A DNA stretch of 9,765 nucleotides from Boseongicola sp. SB0675_bin_26. GTDB taxonomy: Bacteria > Pseudomonadota > Alphaproteobacteria > Rhodobacterales > Rhodobacteraceae. Numbering within the stretch: position 1 is the stretch's first letter; the number at the start of each line of letters is the position of its first letter. Below, piece by piece: positions 1-7,020 of this stretch. The stretch is from assembly GCA_009843725.1 (NCBI GenBank), contig VYCX01000539.1, forward strand, positions 1 through 9,765, read 5' to 3'. Under the pieces are notes generated by a model, which did not search any database, was not told where the DNA came from, and worked only from the letters and a program-made list of their open reading frames with translations. A program made the position numbers and the translations under genes.

Positions 1-45
1 TGGGTGGCTACCATGCGTGAAATTGGGTGGCTACCTTCGTGAAAT
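1..45. repeat. Pair of tandem direct repeats, possible insertion-sequence terminus
   Basis: Two adjacent copies share a 12-base block (TGGGTGGCTACC at 1-12 and 24-35) followed by CGTGAAAT (16-23 and 38-45). The two blocks are separated by 3 bases in the first copy and 2 in the second. Short, near-perfect repeats of this kind at one end are typical of the multiple transposase-binding sites of IS21-family elements, and the GTGAAAT core has that flavour. No transposase gene is visible because the window begins here. The repeat itself is directly seen; the IS21 assignment is inference. Confidence 0.45.
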
Positions 46-409
46 TTGGCAGTCGGCTGTCGAACCGGAATGCCCGTATCTTGGTGTCGGATTGTGTGTG
101 TGCCCAAGGAATGACTTGGGCAAGGGCCTTTCCGCCCTGCAAGGCGCGTGACTCCAGGCCCGTCTGCGATCATGAGATGGACAGCGGCAATGCGCGTGCC
201 TGAACGCGCTGAAGTCTGCGAGAGCGACATGCAAACAGTCGATGCAACGGTCCGGGCGGTCGCCAAGAAAGGCCAAGGTCGGTCACGACGAACACCCGCA
301 TGCTCTCGCCGGGGGGGTGACGCCTGGCCGGGCTGAAATTTGCCCACCCGCGCCTGAAGCCGGTTTCCGCCATTGGAAAGGGGCCGAATTGTGGCGGACG
401 GGAGGCCCG
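46..409. other. Gene-free stretch between the edge repeats and the transporter operon
   Basis: About 360 bases with no recognisable protein; the short open frames on both strands are Arg/Pro/Cys-rich and look like non-coding GC-rich sequence. It holds a perfect 7-bp inverted repeat with a 6-base spacer (GCCCAAG at 102-108, CTTGGGC at 115-121), a run of seven G at 311-317, and a 6-bp inverted repeat CCGCCA/TGGCGG (367-372 and 392-397) just past the permease stop. None has a T-tract convincing enough to be called a terminator. It may contain decayed mobile-element sequence, but I cannot identify any. Confidence 0.4.
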
Positions 410-1171
410 CTAGGTCGGAGCACGTTCGGCCCATCCTGCAAAGACCCTCTCCAGCGCCACGACCACGTAGTAGAGCAGGATCCCCATGAGCGCCAGGGCG
501 ATGAGAACGGCGAACATCAGGGGATAGTCGGCGCTGATCTTGCCGCTGTCGAACAGATGCCCGAGTCCGCGGCCGTGCGGCTCGACGATCTCCATCAGGT
601 TGGTGCCGATGAAGGCGAGCGTGACGGCCACCTTGAGTGCGCCGAAGAACTCCGGCAATGTCTTGGGCAGCGCGATTTTCCAGAAGATCGTGAAGCGCGA
701 CGCGCCGAGCGAAGCGAGGATGTCGCGGTATTCGGGCTCGAGCGTCGACAGCCCGATGGAGACGGAAACGGCAATCGGGAAGAAGCTGATGAGGAAGGCG
801 ATCAGGATGGTGTTCATGTCGTGCTGGCCAACGAAGAGAAGCGCGATGATGGGCACGACGGTGGCTTTCGGGATTGCGTTGAACCCCACGAGCAAGGGAT
901 AGAGTGCATCACGCATGGTGCGTGAAAGCCCCATGATCATGCCGAGGAACACGCCGCAAAGCACCGCCAGGACCAGTCCCGCGACCGTTCGCCAGAGCGT
1001 GTCCCACCCGTATTCGAGGAAGAGCCAGCGGAACTTCCAGAAGGCGGGCCAGAGGTCGCTGGGTGAAGCCATCTTGTAGTTGGGCCAGCCATTGGCCCAG
1101 ACGAGGAGTTCCCAGAAAAGACCGAAGATGGCCAGCGCGGCGACGGGAACGGCGATCTGCTTCCAGTTCAT
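410..1171 (-). CDS. ABC transporter permease (TauC/SsuC/ThiX-like)
   Basis: Inner-membrane subunit that forms the substrate channel of the importer encoded with the two genes upstream. The 253-residue length is normal for the TauC/SsuC/ThiX class of BPD_transp_1 permeases. Hydrophobic segments are visible at roughly residues 6-26, 62-83, 94-114, 120-140, 177-195 and 217-240, consistent with six transmembrane helices. Between the fourth and fifth, residues 148-176 carry the cytoplasmic coupling (EAA-type) loop, recognisable from YRDILASLGASR followed by IALPKTLPE. The ATG start overlaps the ATPase stop codon by four bases (ATGA), which indicates translational coupling. It is the last gene of the operon. 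The family is secure; the substrate (sulfonate, thiamine-precursor pyrimidine, nitrate/cyanate or another small organic) is not deducible from the permease. Confidence 0.9.
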   Translation of the reverse strand: MNWKQIAVPVAALAIFGLFWELLVWANGWPNYKMASPSDLWPAFWKFRWLFLEYGWDTLWRTVAGLVLAVLCGVFLGMIMGLSRTMRDALYPLLVGFNAIPKATVVPIIALLFVGQHDMNTILIAFLISFFPIAVSVSIGLSTLEPEYRDILASLGASRFTIFWKIALPKTLPEFFGALKVAVTLAFIGTNLMEIVEPHGRGLGHLFDSGKISADYPLMFAVLIALALMGILLYYVVVALERVFAGWAERAPT

Positions 1172-1968
1172 CGGTCAGCCTCTTTCGCCGGAGCGCGGCC
1201 TTGGGCGATCCGGATCTGGTGGCGCAGGATGCTGAGCGCATCGGCGGTCTGGGGCGTGTAGAGATGCTCGATGTCGCGCGGACCCTTGAGATGAACATCC
1301 ATCACGTACTGCGTGCGTGCGGGGCGGCCGGAGAGGACAACAACCTCGTTGGCGAGGAAGATCGCCTCTCTCAGGTCATGGGTGATGAGGACGCCGGTGA
1401 ACGGTTCCTTCTCCTTCACGGCATGCATGGTCTGCCAGAGGTCCTCACGGGTGAAGGCATCGAGCGCTGCGAAGGGCTCGTCAAGGATCAGGACCTCGGG
1501 CTGGTGGACGATGGCACGGCAGAGCGAAGCGCGCTGGCGCATGCCGCCGGAGAGCTCGCTTGGGCGCTTGTCCTCAAATCCTTCGAGGCCGACAAGGGCA
1601 AGAAGATGGCGCGCGCGATCCTCCTGTTCGCGTTTCGACATCCTGGTCGGCACGATCTCGAGCGGCAGCATGACGTTTTGCAGGACCGTGCGCCATTCGA
1701 GCATGACCGGGTTCTGGAAGGCCATCCCGACGATGGATTTCGGACCTCCTACCAGTTCTCCATGCAGCCAGACTTCGCCCTCATCGGGTTTCAGCAGACC
1801 GGCAATGAGCCGTGTCAGCGTGGACTTGCCGCAGCCCGAGGGCCCGACGACGGCGGAAAAGCCGCCCTCGGGCACCGCGAGCATCAGACCATCGAGCACC
1901 GGGAGCCGCCCTGAATGGGTCTGATAGGCGTGGCGGACGCCCTTGATCTCGATGAGAGGCCTGGCCAC
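1168..1968 (-). CDS. ABC transporter ATP-binding protein (TauB/SsuB/ThiZ-like)
   Basis: Cytoplasmic ATPase that powers the importer. All nucleotide-binding motifs are intact in the 266-residue protein: Walker A GPSGCGKST (residues 42-50), Q-loop glutamine at 85 (AFQNPVML), ABC signature LSGGMRQR (139-146), Walker B VLILDEP (159-165) with the catalytic Glu, D-loop ALD (168-170) and switch histidine 197 in THDLREA. The order and spacing are those of the nitrate/sulfonate/taurine (TauB/SsuB) branch. The start is a GTG 10 bases after the stop of the binding-protein gene; the Shine-Dalgarno match is only moderate, so translation may be coupled to the upstream gene. The stop overlaps the permease start. 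The product is certain as an ABC ATPase; the substrate is unknown. Confidence 0.93.
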   Translation of the reverse strand: MARPLIEIKGVRHAYQTHSGRLPVLDGLMLAVPEGGFSAVVGPSGCGKSTLTRLIAGLLKPDEGEVWLHGELVGGPKSIVGMAFQNPVMLEWRTVLQNVMLPLEIVPTRMSKREQEDRARHLLALVGLEGFEDKRPSELSGGMRQRASLCRAIVHQPEVLILDEPFAALDAFTREDLWQTMHAVKEKEPFTGVLITHDLREAIFLANEVVVLSGRPARTQYVMDVHLKGPRDIEHLYTPQTADALSILRHQIRIAQGRAPAKEADR

Positions 1969-1978
1969 GCCCGTGGGC

Positions 1979-2986
1979 CTACTTCAGCATGCGTTCCGCT
2001 TCGCCGGGAAGATAGGCATCGGTGAAGTAGAGACTGGCGTCGGGAGCGGACTGAAAGTCGTAGGTTTGCGCCAGCTGCTCAAGCGCCTTGGCCATGCGCG
2101 CGTCGTCAATGTCGCCCATGCCGTTGGCCGAGGTGTAGTCGGTGACCACGTTGGCATCGATGGCGAGTTGAAGACGACGCTGTTCGAGGGCGGCATCGGC
2201 GGCCGGATTGCGCGCAATCAGGCTCTCGATGGCCTTGGCAGGGTCGGCTATGGCATCCCTCCAGCCGGCGACAACGGCGGTGAGAAAGCCACCTATGACA
2301 TCCGGGTTTGCCGCGGCAAAGTCGGTGTTGACGATGATTGCATTGCCGTAGAGTGCGAGCCCGTGATCCGCCATAAGGATGGTCGAGATGTCTTCCTCAG
2401 GTACGCCGAGGCGGACGAGATTGAGGAACGAGGAAAAGCTGAAGCCCGTGACGGCAGCGACATTGCCTTCGGCGAGCATCGGCTCGCGTGTCGGGAACCC
2501 GACAGGTTCGACAGTGATCTTGTCGACGTCAAGTCCGTTGGCGCTGGCGAAGGCAGGGAACTGCGCCCAGGCCCCATCGGGGGGCGGGGCGCCAAGGATG
2601 CGGCCTTCCAGATCCTTTGGCTCGCTCACCCCGAGCGATTTGCGCCCGACCACGGCAAAGGGCGGCTTGTCGTAGACCATCATCACCGCAGTGACGGGCG
2701 CCCCCGGGTTCTGGTCAAGGAACTTGATAAGCGAGTTGATGTCGGCAAAGCCGACAGGGAAGGCGCCGGTGGCAACCTTCGGGATCGCGTCAAGGGAACC
2801 CTGTCCGGCGGAGATTTCCACGCTCAGGCCCGCAGCCTCGAAATGGCCGTTGTCAATCGCGGCGAAGTAGGGCGCGGACGGCCCTTCGAATTTCCAGTCG
2901 AGTGCGAAGGGCACGTTGGTTTGAGCCAGCGCCGCGCCCGCCAGGGCGAGGGTGGCAGCGAAAGTTGCGATGGTGGGTCTGAACAT
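1979..2986 (-). CDS. Periplasmic substrate-binding protein, NMT1/THI5-like (ThiY/SsuA/TauA superfamily)
   Basis: First gene of the importer operon; it captures the ligand in the periplasm. The 335-residue protein opens with a Sec signal peptide: a hydrophobic stretch and the processing motif ALA, with likely cleavage after Ala21. The mature N-terminus has the family hallmark of a small-ligand-binding lobe, with FALDWKFEGPSAPYFAAIDN followed by GHFEAAGLSVEI, comparable to the start of ThiY and related NMT1-like proteins. GQGSLDAI near residue 61 and the later GFPTREPMLAEGNV segment fit the two-lobe fold. A strong Shine-Dalgarno AGGAGAG (2997-2991) precedes the ATG by four bases. The LDW-type opening suggests a pyrimidine-, riboflavin- or similar heterocycle-binding relative rather than a sulfonate binder, but this is only inference; no thiamine or sulfonate genes flank it to decide. 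Confidence 0.85.
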   Translation of the reverse strand: MFRPTIATFAATLALAGAALAQTNVPFALDWKFEGPSAPYFAAIDNGHFEAAGLSVEISAGQGSLDAIPKVATGAFPVGFADINSLIKFLDQNPGAPVTAVMMVYDKPPFAVVGRKSLGVSEPKDLEGRILGAPPPDGAWAQFPAFASANGLDVDKITVEPVGFPTREPMLAEGNVAAVTGFSFSSFLNLVRLGVPEEDISTILMADHGLALYGNAIIVNTDFAAANPDVIGGFLTAVVAGWRDAIADPAKAIESLIARNPAADAALEQRRLQLAIDANVVTDYTSANGMGDIDDARMAKALEQLAQTYDFQSAPDASLYFTDAYLPGEAERMLK

Positions 2987-3105
2987 TGGTCTCTCCTGAT
3001 GTCGGTTGCCGACGCGAGTCTACAGGGCACGCGGCGACAGTGGACCGCCGTGCCGGCGAATGCACGATCAAATGAGGTGCCGTCCCGGCCGGCTGCCGCA
3101 AAACT

Positions 3106-3141
3106 GTGCAATCTGCATGAGAATAGTGCAAGTGCGCAATC
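3106..3141. promoter_or_regulatory. Cluster of three GTGC(GC)AA motifs, possible operator upstream of transporter operon
   Basis: Three similar words occur within 36 bases: GTGCAATC (3106-3113), GTGCAAG (3126-3132) and GTGCGCAATC (3132-3141). Read on the transporter strand they are GATTGCGCAC, CTTGCAC and GATTGCAC. They begin about 120 bases upstream of the binding-protein start codon. Clustering of a short word next to an importer operon suggests binding of a regulator, but the motif is not one I can assign. Confidence 0.25.
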
Positions 3142-3410
3142 GCATGTACGCATGGCGCGGACGCGGCGCCGAAAGCCGAATTGCAAGGCGATGGGATCTG
3201 GCGCATGCCGCCTTGCCAGCGTTCATCCCGGACGGCCGCAACGGCGCCGCGGGAACGGCCGGCGGATCGAGGACGGCAAGTTTGCGCGTCAATCAAGCCC
3301 GCATGCAGGCCCCAACTGGCCACGAAGCGGCCTTTGCTCATATGCCCGCGCTTTGGGCGGCAAACCGCCGAATTGCCGCAGCCTTGTTTCAGGATGTTGC
3401 AATGATTGTT

Positions 3411-3439
3411 TTGAGAGTGTCGTTCCGTGAGTGTAGCAT
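3411..3439 (+). promoter_or_regulatory. Candidate sigma70-type promoter for lpxC
   Basis: TTGAGA (3411-3416, five of six matches to the -35 consensus) and TAGCAT (3434-3439, four of six to the -10 consensus) are separated by exactly 17 bases. A start near 3446 would leave a leader of about 40 bases before the lpxC TTG codon. An imperfect 17-base palindrome (3427-3443) with arms GTGAGTG and CATTCAC overlaps the -10 box and could be an operator or a chance feature. Confidence 0.45.
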
Positions 3440-3485
3440 TCACGTGTCGGACTGGGGGGTTCGACGCTGAATTCAGGATGTTTTC

Positions 3486-4409
3486 TTGCAGACAGCAGTC
3501 AGATCTTCGGTGGCTTTCGTCGGTACCGGACTGCACACGGGACAGGCGGTTTGCGTAACCGTGCAGCCGGCATCTGCAGACTGCGGCATCTGGTTTCGTC
3601 GCACGGACGTCAATGGGGTGGATCCGCTGGTTCCCGCTCGCTGGAATCGGGTCACCAATACGGAACTCAACACGCGCATCACGAATAATGACGGTGTCAG
3701 CGTTTCGACGATCGAGCACATCATGGCCGCTTTCGCAGGTTGCGGCCTGCACAACGCGTTGGTTGAGATTGATGGTCCTGAGGTGCCGTTGCTGGACGGT
3801 TCGTCCGCGCCATTCGTCGCTGGACTCCTTTCGTGCGGCCTGGAGATGCTTGATGCACCGGTGTCCGCCATTCGCGTGCTTCGACCGGTGGAGGTGACGC
3901 ACGGCGATGCCGCGGCCGCCCTCATGCCCTCGGACGACCTCAGGATCGAGTTCGAGATCGACTTCGCCGACGCGGTCATCGGCCGCCAGGAAAAGAGCCT
4001 GAACATGGCGAACGGCGCCTTCGTGTACGAGCTTTGCAACAGCCGCACGTTTTGCCGGAAGGCCGACATTGACGAGATGCGAGCGCGTGGCTTGATCCTT
4101 GGCGGATCGGTCACCTCTGCTGTCGTCGTGGATGGCGACGATGTCGTGACCCCGGGCGGACTGCGTCATGCAGACGAGCCCGTGCGCCACAAGATGCTCG
4201 ACGCGTTCGGGGACCTCGCGCTTGCAGGCGCCCCGATTATTGGACGTTATGTCGGTCGGCGTGCGGGCCACGCCGCGACCAACCAGTTGTTGCGCAGGCT
4301 CCTTGCCGACCCGGAGGCATTCGAGATCGTGGAGTGTGATTCCCAGATGGCCAGCCGCCTTCCCGGCGCTGGTCTCGTGCGCGAAGACGCTCCTGGCATT
4401 GCGGCCTGA
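3486..4409 (+). CDS. lpxC: UDP-3-O-acyl-N-acetylglucosamine deacetylase LpxC
   Basis: Zinc hydrolase for the committed step of lipid A synthesis: it removes the acetate of UDP-3-O-acyl-GlcNAc in the cytosol. The 307-residue length is normal. The N-terminal GTGLHTGQ motif (13-20) is typical. Active-site residues are all visible: Glu77-His78 in STIEHIMA, His235 and Asp239 in RHKMLD, and His262 in RRAGHAAT, matching the zinc ligands and catalytic Glu and His of the family. The start is the TTG at 3486. It is preceded by AGGA at 3475-3478 with 7-base spacing, and an in-frame stop at 3468 excludes any ATG further upstream. It is the first gene of the block lpxC-bamD-recN. In many alphaproteobacteria ftsZ lies directly upstream; here a divergent transporter does, so expression depends on a local promoter. 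Confidence 0.97.
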   Translation: MQTAVRSSVAFVGTGLHTGQAVCVTVQPASADCGIWFRRTDVNGVDPLVPARWNRVTNTELNTRITNNDGVSVSTIEHIMAAFAGCGLHNALVEIDGPEVPLLDGSSAPFVAGLLSCGLEMLDAPVSAIRVLRPVEVTHGDAAAALMPSDDLRIEFEIDFADAVIGRQEKSLNMANGAFVYELCNSRTFCRKADIDEMRARGLILGGSVTSAVVVDGDDVVTPGGLRHADEPVRHKMLDAFGDLALAGAPIIGRYVGRRAGHAATNQLLRRLLADPEAFEIVECDSQMASRLPGAGLVREDAPGIAA

Positions 4410-4495
4410 ACGCAGCCTGCGAATCCAGCCCAAAACCAATTTGCACCGCTATCTTCCCGTGCTACCAAGCAGTCCGGTACTCGAGGTGGCTTGGC

Positions 4496-5353
4496 ATGAC
4501 GGAATTGAGAAAGTGGACAAGGGGCGCGCGGCGACTTGCCCTGGCCGGTACATGCCTGTTGACTATGGCAAGCTGTGCGGCCTTCCAGCAGTCGGAAGAT
4601 GCCGAGTCACTCGAAGACCTCACTGCCGAAGAGATATACAGGAGAGCGGAGTTCACGCTTGAATCCGGCGACGGAGCGGAGGCTGCCGATCTTTTCGGCG
4701 AGGTTGAAAGACTTTACCCGTATTCCGAGCTGGCGCGGCGCGCGCTCGTCATGCAGGCCTATTCCTACCATCTGGACCGGGACTACGAGGCGGCACGGGG
4801 AGCGGCTGAGCGATTCCTGAGCAACTACCCGGCTGACGAGGACGCCCCTTGGGCGCAGTACATCGTGGCGCTGTCATATTACGACCAGATCGACGACGTG
4901 GGGCGGGATCAGGGATTGACGTTTCAGGCGCTTCAGGCGCTTCGAACGGTCATTGAGGCGCACCCCGACAGCGAACATGCACGATCAGCGTCTCTCAAGT
5001 TCGAACTGGCCTTTGATCATCTCGCCGCCAAGGAGATGGAAGTGGGCCGGTACTATCTCAAGCAGGGCCATTACCTTGCGGCCGTCAATCGCTTTCGGGT
5101 TGTCGTCGAGGACTTCCAGACGACGAGCCAGACGCCGGAGGCGCTTCACAGGCTGGTCGAAGGCTATCTCGCACTCGGCTTGGAAAGTGAAGCCCAGACC
5201 GCCGGAGCTGTTCTTGGCCACAACTTCAGGAGCACGGAATGGTACGGGTCCAGCTACGCGTTGCTGACCGGCAACGGGCTTGAGCCTGTGGCAAGGGGCG
5301 ACAGCTGGTTAAGGCGGGTGTTCAGGCAGACGCTTCGCGGCGAGTGGCTTTGA
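4496..5353 (+). CDS. bamD: Outer-membrane protein assembly lipoprotein BamD (ComL/YfiO family)
   Basis: Essential periplasm-facing lipoprotein of the BAM complex that inserts beta-barrel proteins in the outer membrane with BamA. The 285-residue protein begins with a basic stretch and a hydrophobic core ending in LLTMASC; Cys27 is the probable lipidated residue, although Met rather than Leu occupies the -3 position of the lipobox. TPR-type helices follow from about residue 45 to 245, with characteristic text such as ALVMQAYSYHLDRDYEAA, PWAQYIVALSYYDQI and GRYYLKQGHYLAAVNRF. The GRYYLKxGxYxAAxNRF block is a strong family signature. A GAGG Shine-Dalgarno (4483-4486) precedes the ATG by 9 bases. 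It lies 86 bases after lpxC and 10 bases before recN, as expected for this conserved alphaproteobacterial cluster. Confidence 0.95.
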   Translation: MTELRKWTRGARRLALAGTCLLTMASCAAFQQSEDAESLEDLTAEEIYRRAEFTLESGDGAEAADLFGEVERLYPYSELARRALVMQAYSYHLDRDYEAARGAAERFLSNYPADEDAPWAQYIVALSYYDQIDDVGRDQGLTFQALQALRTVIEAHPDSEHARSASLKFELAFDHLAAKEMEVGRYYLKQGHYLAAVNRFRVVVEDFQTTSQTPEALHRLVEGYLALGLESEAQTAGAVLGHNFRSTEWYGSSYALLTGNGLEPVARGDSWLRRVFRQTLRGEWL

Positions 5354-5363
5354 CGCAGATGTC

Positions 5364-7013
5364 ATGCTGAGAAGTCTCGACATCCGGGACATTCTGATCA
5401 TTGAAAGGCTGGAGTTGACGCTTTGTTCCGGCCTGAACGTGTTGACCGGTGAGACCGGGGCAGGCAAGACGATTTTCCTGGATGCACTTGGCTTCGTGCT
5501 GGGCTGGCGCGGCCGCGCCGAACTGGTTCGGGAGGGCGCGGAACAAGGAGAGGTCATTGCCGAATTCGACCTTGCTCGTGATCATGTCGCCCGCGAGGTG
5601 CTGAAGGAGGCCGGTCTCCCCGCAGAAGACGGTTTGATCCTGAGGCGCGTGAATGCACGAGACGGGCGGAAGACGTCCTGGGTCAACGACCGTCGGGTGT
5701 CAGGCGAGGTGCTCAGGCAGCTTTCGGACGTCTTGGTGGAGGTTCATGGACAACATGATGACCGAGGGCTCCTGAATCCAGGTGTTCATCGTCGGCTGCT
5801 GGATGCGTTCGGCGGGCTTGAGAAGAAGGTCGCGCGATGCCGGACGACCTGGAGCGGCCTTAAGGGCGCTGAGGCCGCGCTGGCTGACACGGAAGCTCGG
5901 CTTGCAGCTGTGCGCAAGGAAGAGGGTTTCCTGCGTCACGCGGTCGATGAGATGGACCGGCTGGTTCCAGAGGTCGGGGAAGACGTCACGCTCGATGCAA
6001 AGCGTCGGCTTATGCGGGCATCCGGGCAGATACGCGAGGATGTCGCGCGCGCGCGCACCGCGCTTGGTCCGGACGGCGCAGAGGGCATGATACGTGACGC
6101 ATCGCGATGGTTGGACGGCGCTGCTGCGAGCGCCGAAGGCGTGCTGGACGATCCCATCGCGGCCTTGTCGAGAGCGATGGAGGAAGTCGGCAATGCCGCG
6201 CAGGGCGTGGCCATGGCTCTCGATGCCTTGGAGTTTGATGCGGCCGAACTTGAGCGCGTGGAGGAGCGGTTGTTTGACATTCGTGCGCTGTCGCGGAAGC
6301 ACGATGTGGCGCCAGACGAACTCCCGGGCCTTGCAGACGAGTTTCGGGCAAAGCTTGCTGCGCTTGACGACGGAGCAAGCGGCCTGATGGAGCGAAAGCA
6401 CGCCGTGGACGATGCTCGGAATGCCTATGGCACTGCAGCGGCCGAACTTGGGAAGGCACGGACGGCAGCGGCGGAGAAGTTGGATGCGGCGATGTTGAAG
6501 GAGTTGCCGCCGCTGAAGATGGAGCGAGCGAGTTTCTCGACGCTGGTCACCAGGGCGGACCCCGGGCCTGAGGGCGGGGAGCATGTCGCGTTCACGATAG
6601 CAACGAATCCGGGAATGCCTGCCGGCCCCTTGAACAGGATTGCGTCAGGCGGCGAACTCAGCCGGTTTCTCCTTGCGCTCAAGGTGTGCCTCACGGTCGG
6701 CGCGGACGACCTGACAATGATCTTCGACGAAATAGATCGCGGCGTCGGAGGTGCCACATCCGATGCGGTTGGCCGACGGCTTGAGGCCTTGGCGTGCGGG
6801 TCGCAGGTGCTGGTGGTGACCCACAGCCCGCAGGTTGCGGCACGAGCGGCGCATCATTGCAGGGTCGAAAAGACGGTCGAGGGCGGCGTGACTTTGAGCC
6901 GGGTGACACCCTTGTCGGACGATGAACGCGTTGACGAGATTGCCAGAATGCTCTCCGGCGATACCGTGACCGATGAGGCAAGGGCAGCGGCAAGGGCCTT
7001 GCTGGCCGCGTGA
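5364..7013 (+). CDS. recN: DNA double-strand-break repair ATPase RecN
   Basis: SMC-like cytoplasmic ATPase that acts early in recombinational repair of double-strand breaks. The 549-residue length is typical. The N-terminal half-domain carries Walker A GETGAGKTI (residues 29-37), where the usual Ser after Lys is Thr. VEVHGQHD (125-132), with the Q-loop region typical of RecN, follows. A middle region of about residues 150-385 is Ala/Glu/Arg-rich with heptad character, the short coiled coil of RecN. The C-terminal half-domain has the signature IASGGELSR (426-434), Walker B TMIFDEID (451-458) and switch His487 in VVTHSPQ. The ATG is 10 bases after the bamD stop with almost no Shine-Dalgarno, so coupling to bamD translation is likely. 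No LexA box was noticed upstream. The gene ends 7 bases from the convergent bmt stop. Confidence 0.96.
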   Translation: MLRSLDIRDILIIERLELTLCSGLNVLTGETGAGKTIFLDALGFVLGWRGRAELVREGAEQGEVIAEFDLARDHVAREVLKEAGLPAEDGLILRRVNARDGRKTSWVNDRRVSGEVLRQLSDVLVEVHGQHDDRGLLNPGVHRRLLDAFGGLEKKVARCRTTWSGLKGAEAALADTEARLAAVRKEEGFLRHAVDEMDRLVPEVGEDVTLDAKRRLMRASGQIREDVARARTALGPDGAEGMIRDASRWLDGAAASAEGVLDDPIAALSRAMEEVGNAAQGVAMALDALEFDAAELERVEERLFDIRALSRKHDVAPDELPGLADEFRAKLAALDDGASGLMERKHAVDDARNAYGTAAAELGKARTAAAEKLDAAMLKELPPLKMERASFSTLVTRADPGPEGGEHVAFTIATNPGMPAGPLNRIASGGELSRFLLALKVCLTVGADDLTMIFDEIDRGVGGATSDAVGRRLEALACGSQVLVVTHSPQVAARAAHHCRVEKTVEGGVTLSRVTPLSDDERVDEIARMLSGDTVTDEARAAARALLAA

Positions 7014-7020
7014 GCGGGCA

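Larger units (their letters stand above)
2987..3485. other. Divergent intergenic region between transporter operon and lpxC
   Basis: About 500 bases without a credible gene. Open frames crossing it are compositionally odd, match no family I recognise and run antisense into known genes. It contains the candidate lpxC promoter (3411-3439), a palindrome overlapping its -10 box, and a cluster of GTGC-type repeats at 3106-3141 on the transporter side. No clear -35/-10 pair for the transporter operon is visible, which would fit an activator-dependent promoter. Confidence 0.5.

Noticed and set aside
242..925. 227-residue frame on the plus strand at the left edge
   Set aside because: Mostly antisense to the permease, rich in Asp/Glu/Arg/His with no family match; treated as shadow.
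1943..3430. 495-residue open frame on the plus strand
   Set aside because: It runs antisense to a convincing binding-protein gene, has no recognisable domain, and is a by-product of high-GC codon usage.
3006..3470. 154-residue frame in the lpxC upstream region
   Set aside because: No family resemblance, it overlaps the proposed promoter, and its residue composition is typical of non-coding GC-rich DNA.
2853..4439. 528-residue open frame on the minus strand over lpxC
   Set aside because: It is antisense to a complete LpxC with all catalytic residues and crosses the divergent promoter region; its composition is not protein-like.
4553..4558. Cys20 of BamD as the lipidation site
   Set aside because: The residues before it (AGT) fit a lipobox less well than the MAS before Cys27, and Cys27 is better placed at the end of the hydrophobic core.
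5700..6584. 294-residue frame antisense to recN
   Set aside because: It opposes an intact RecN with all ATPase motifs; no domain is recognisable.
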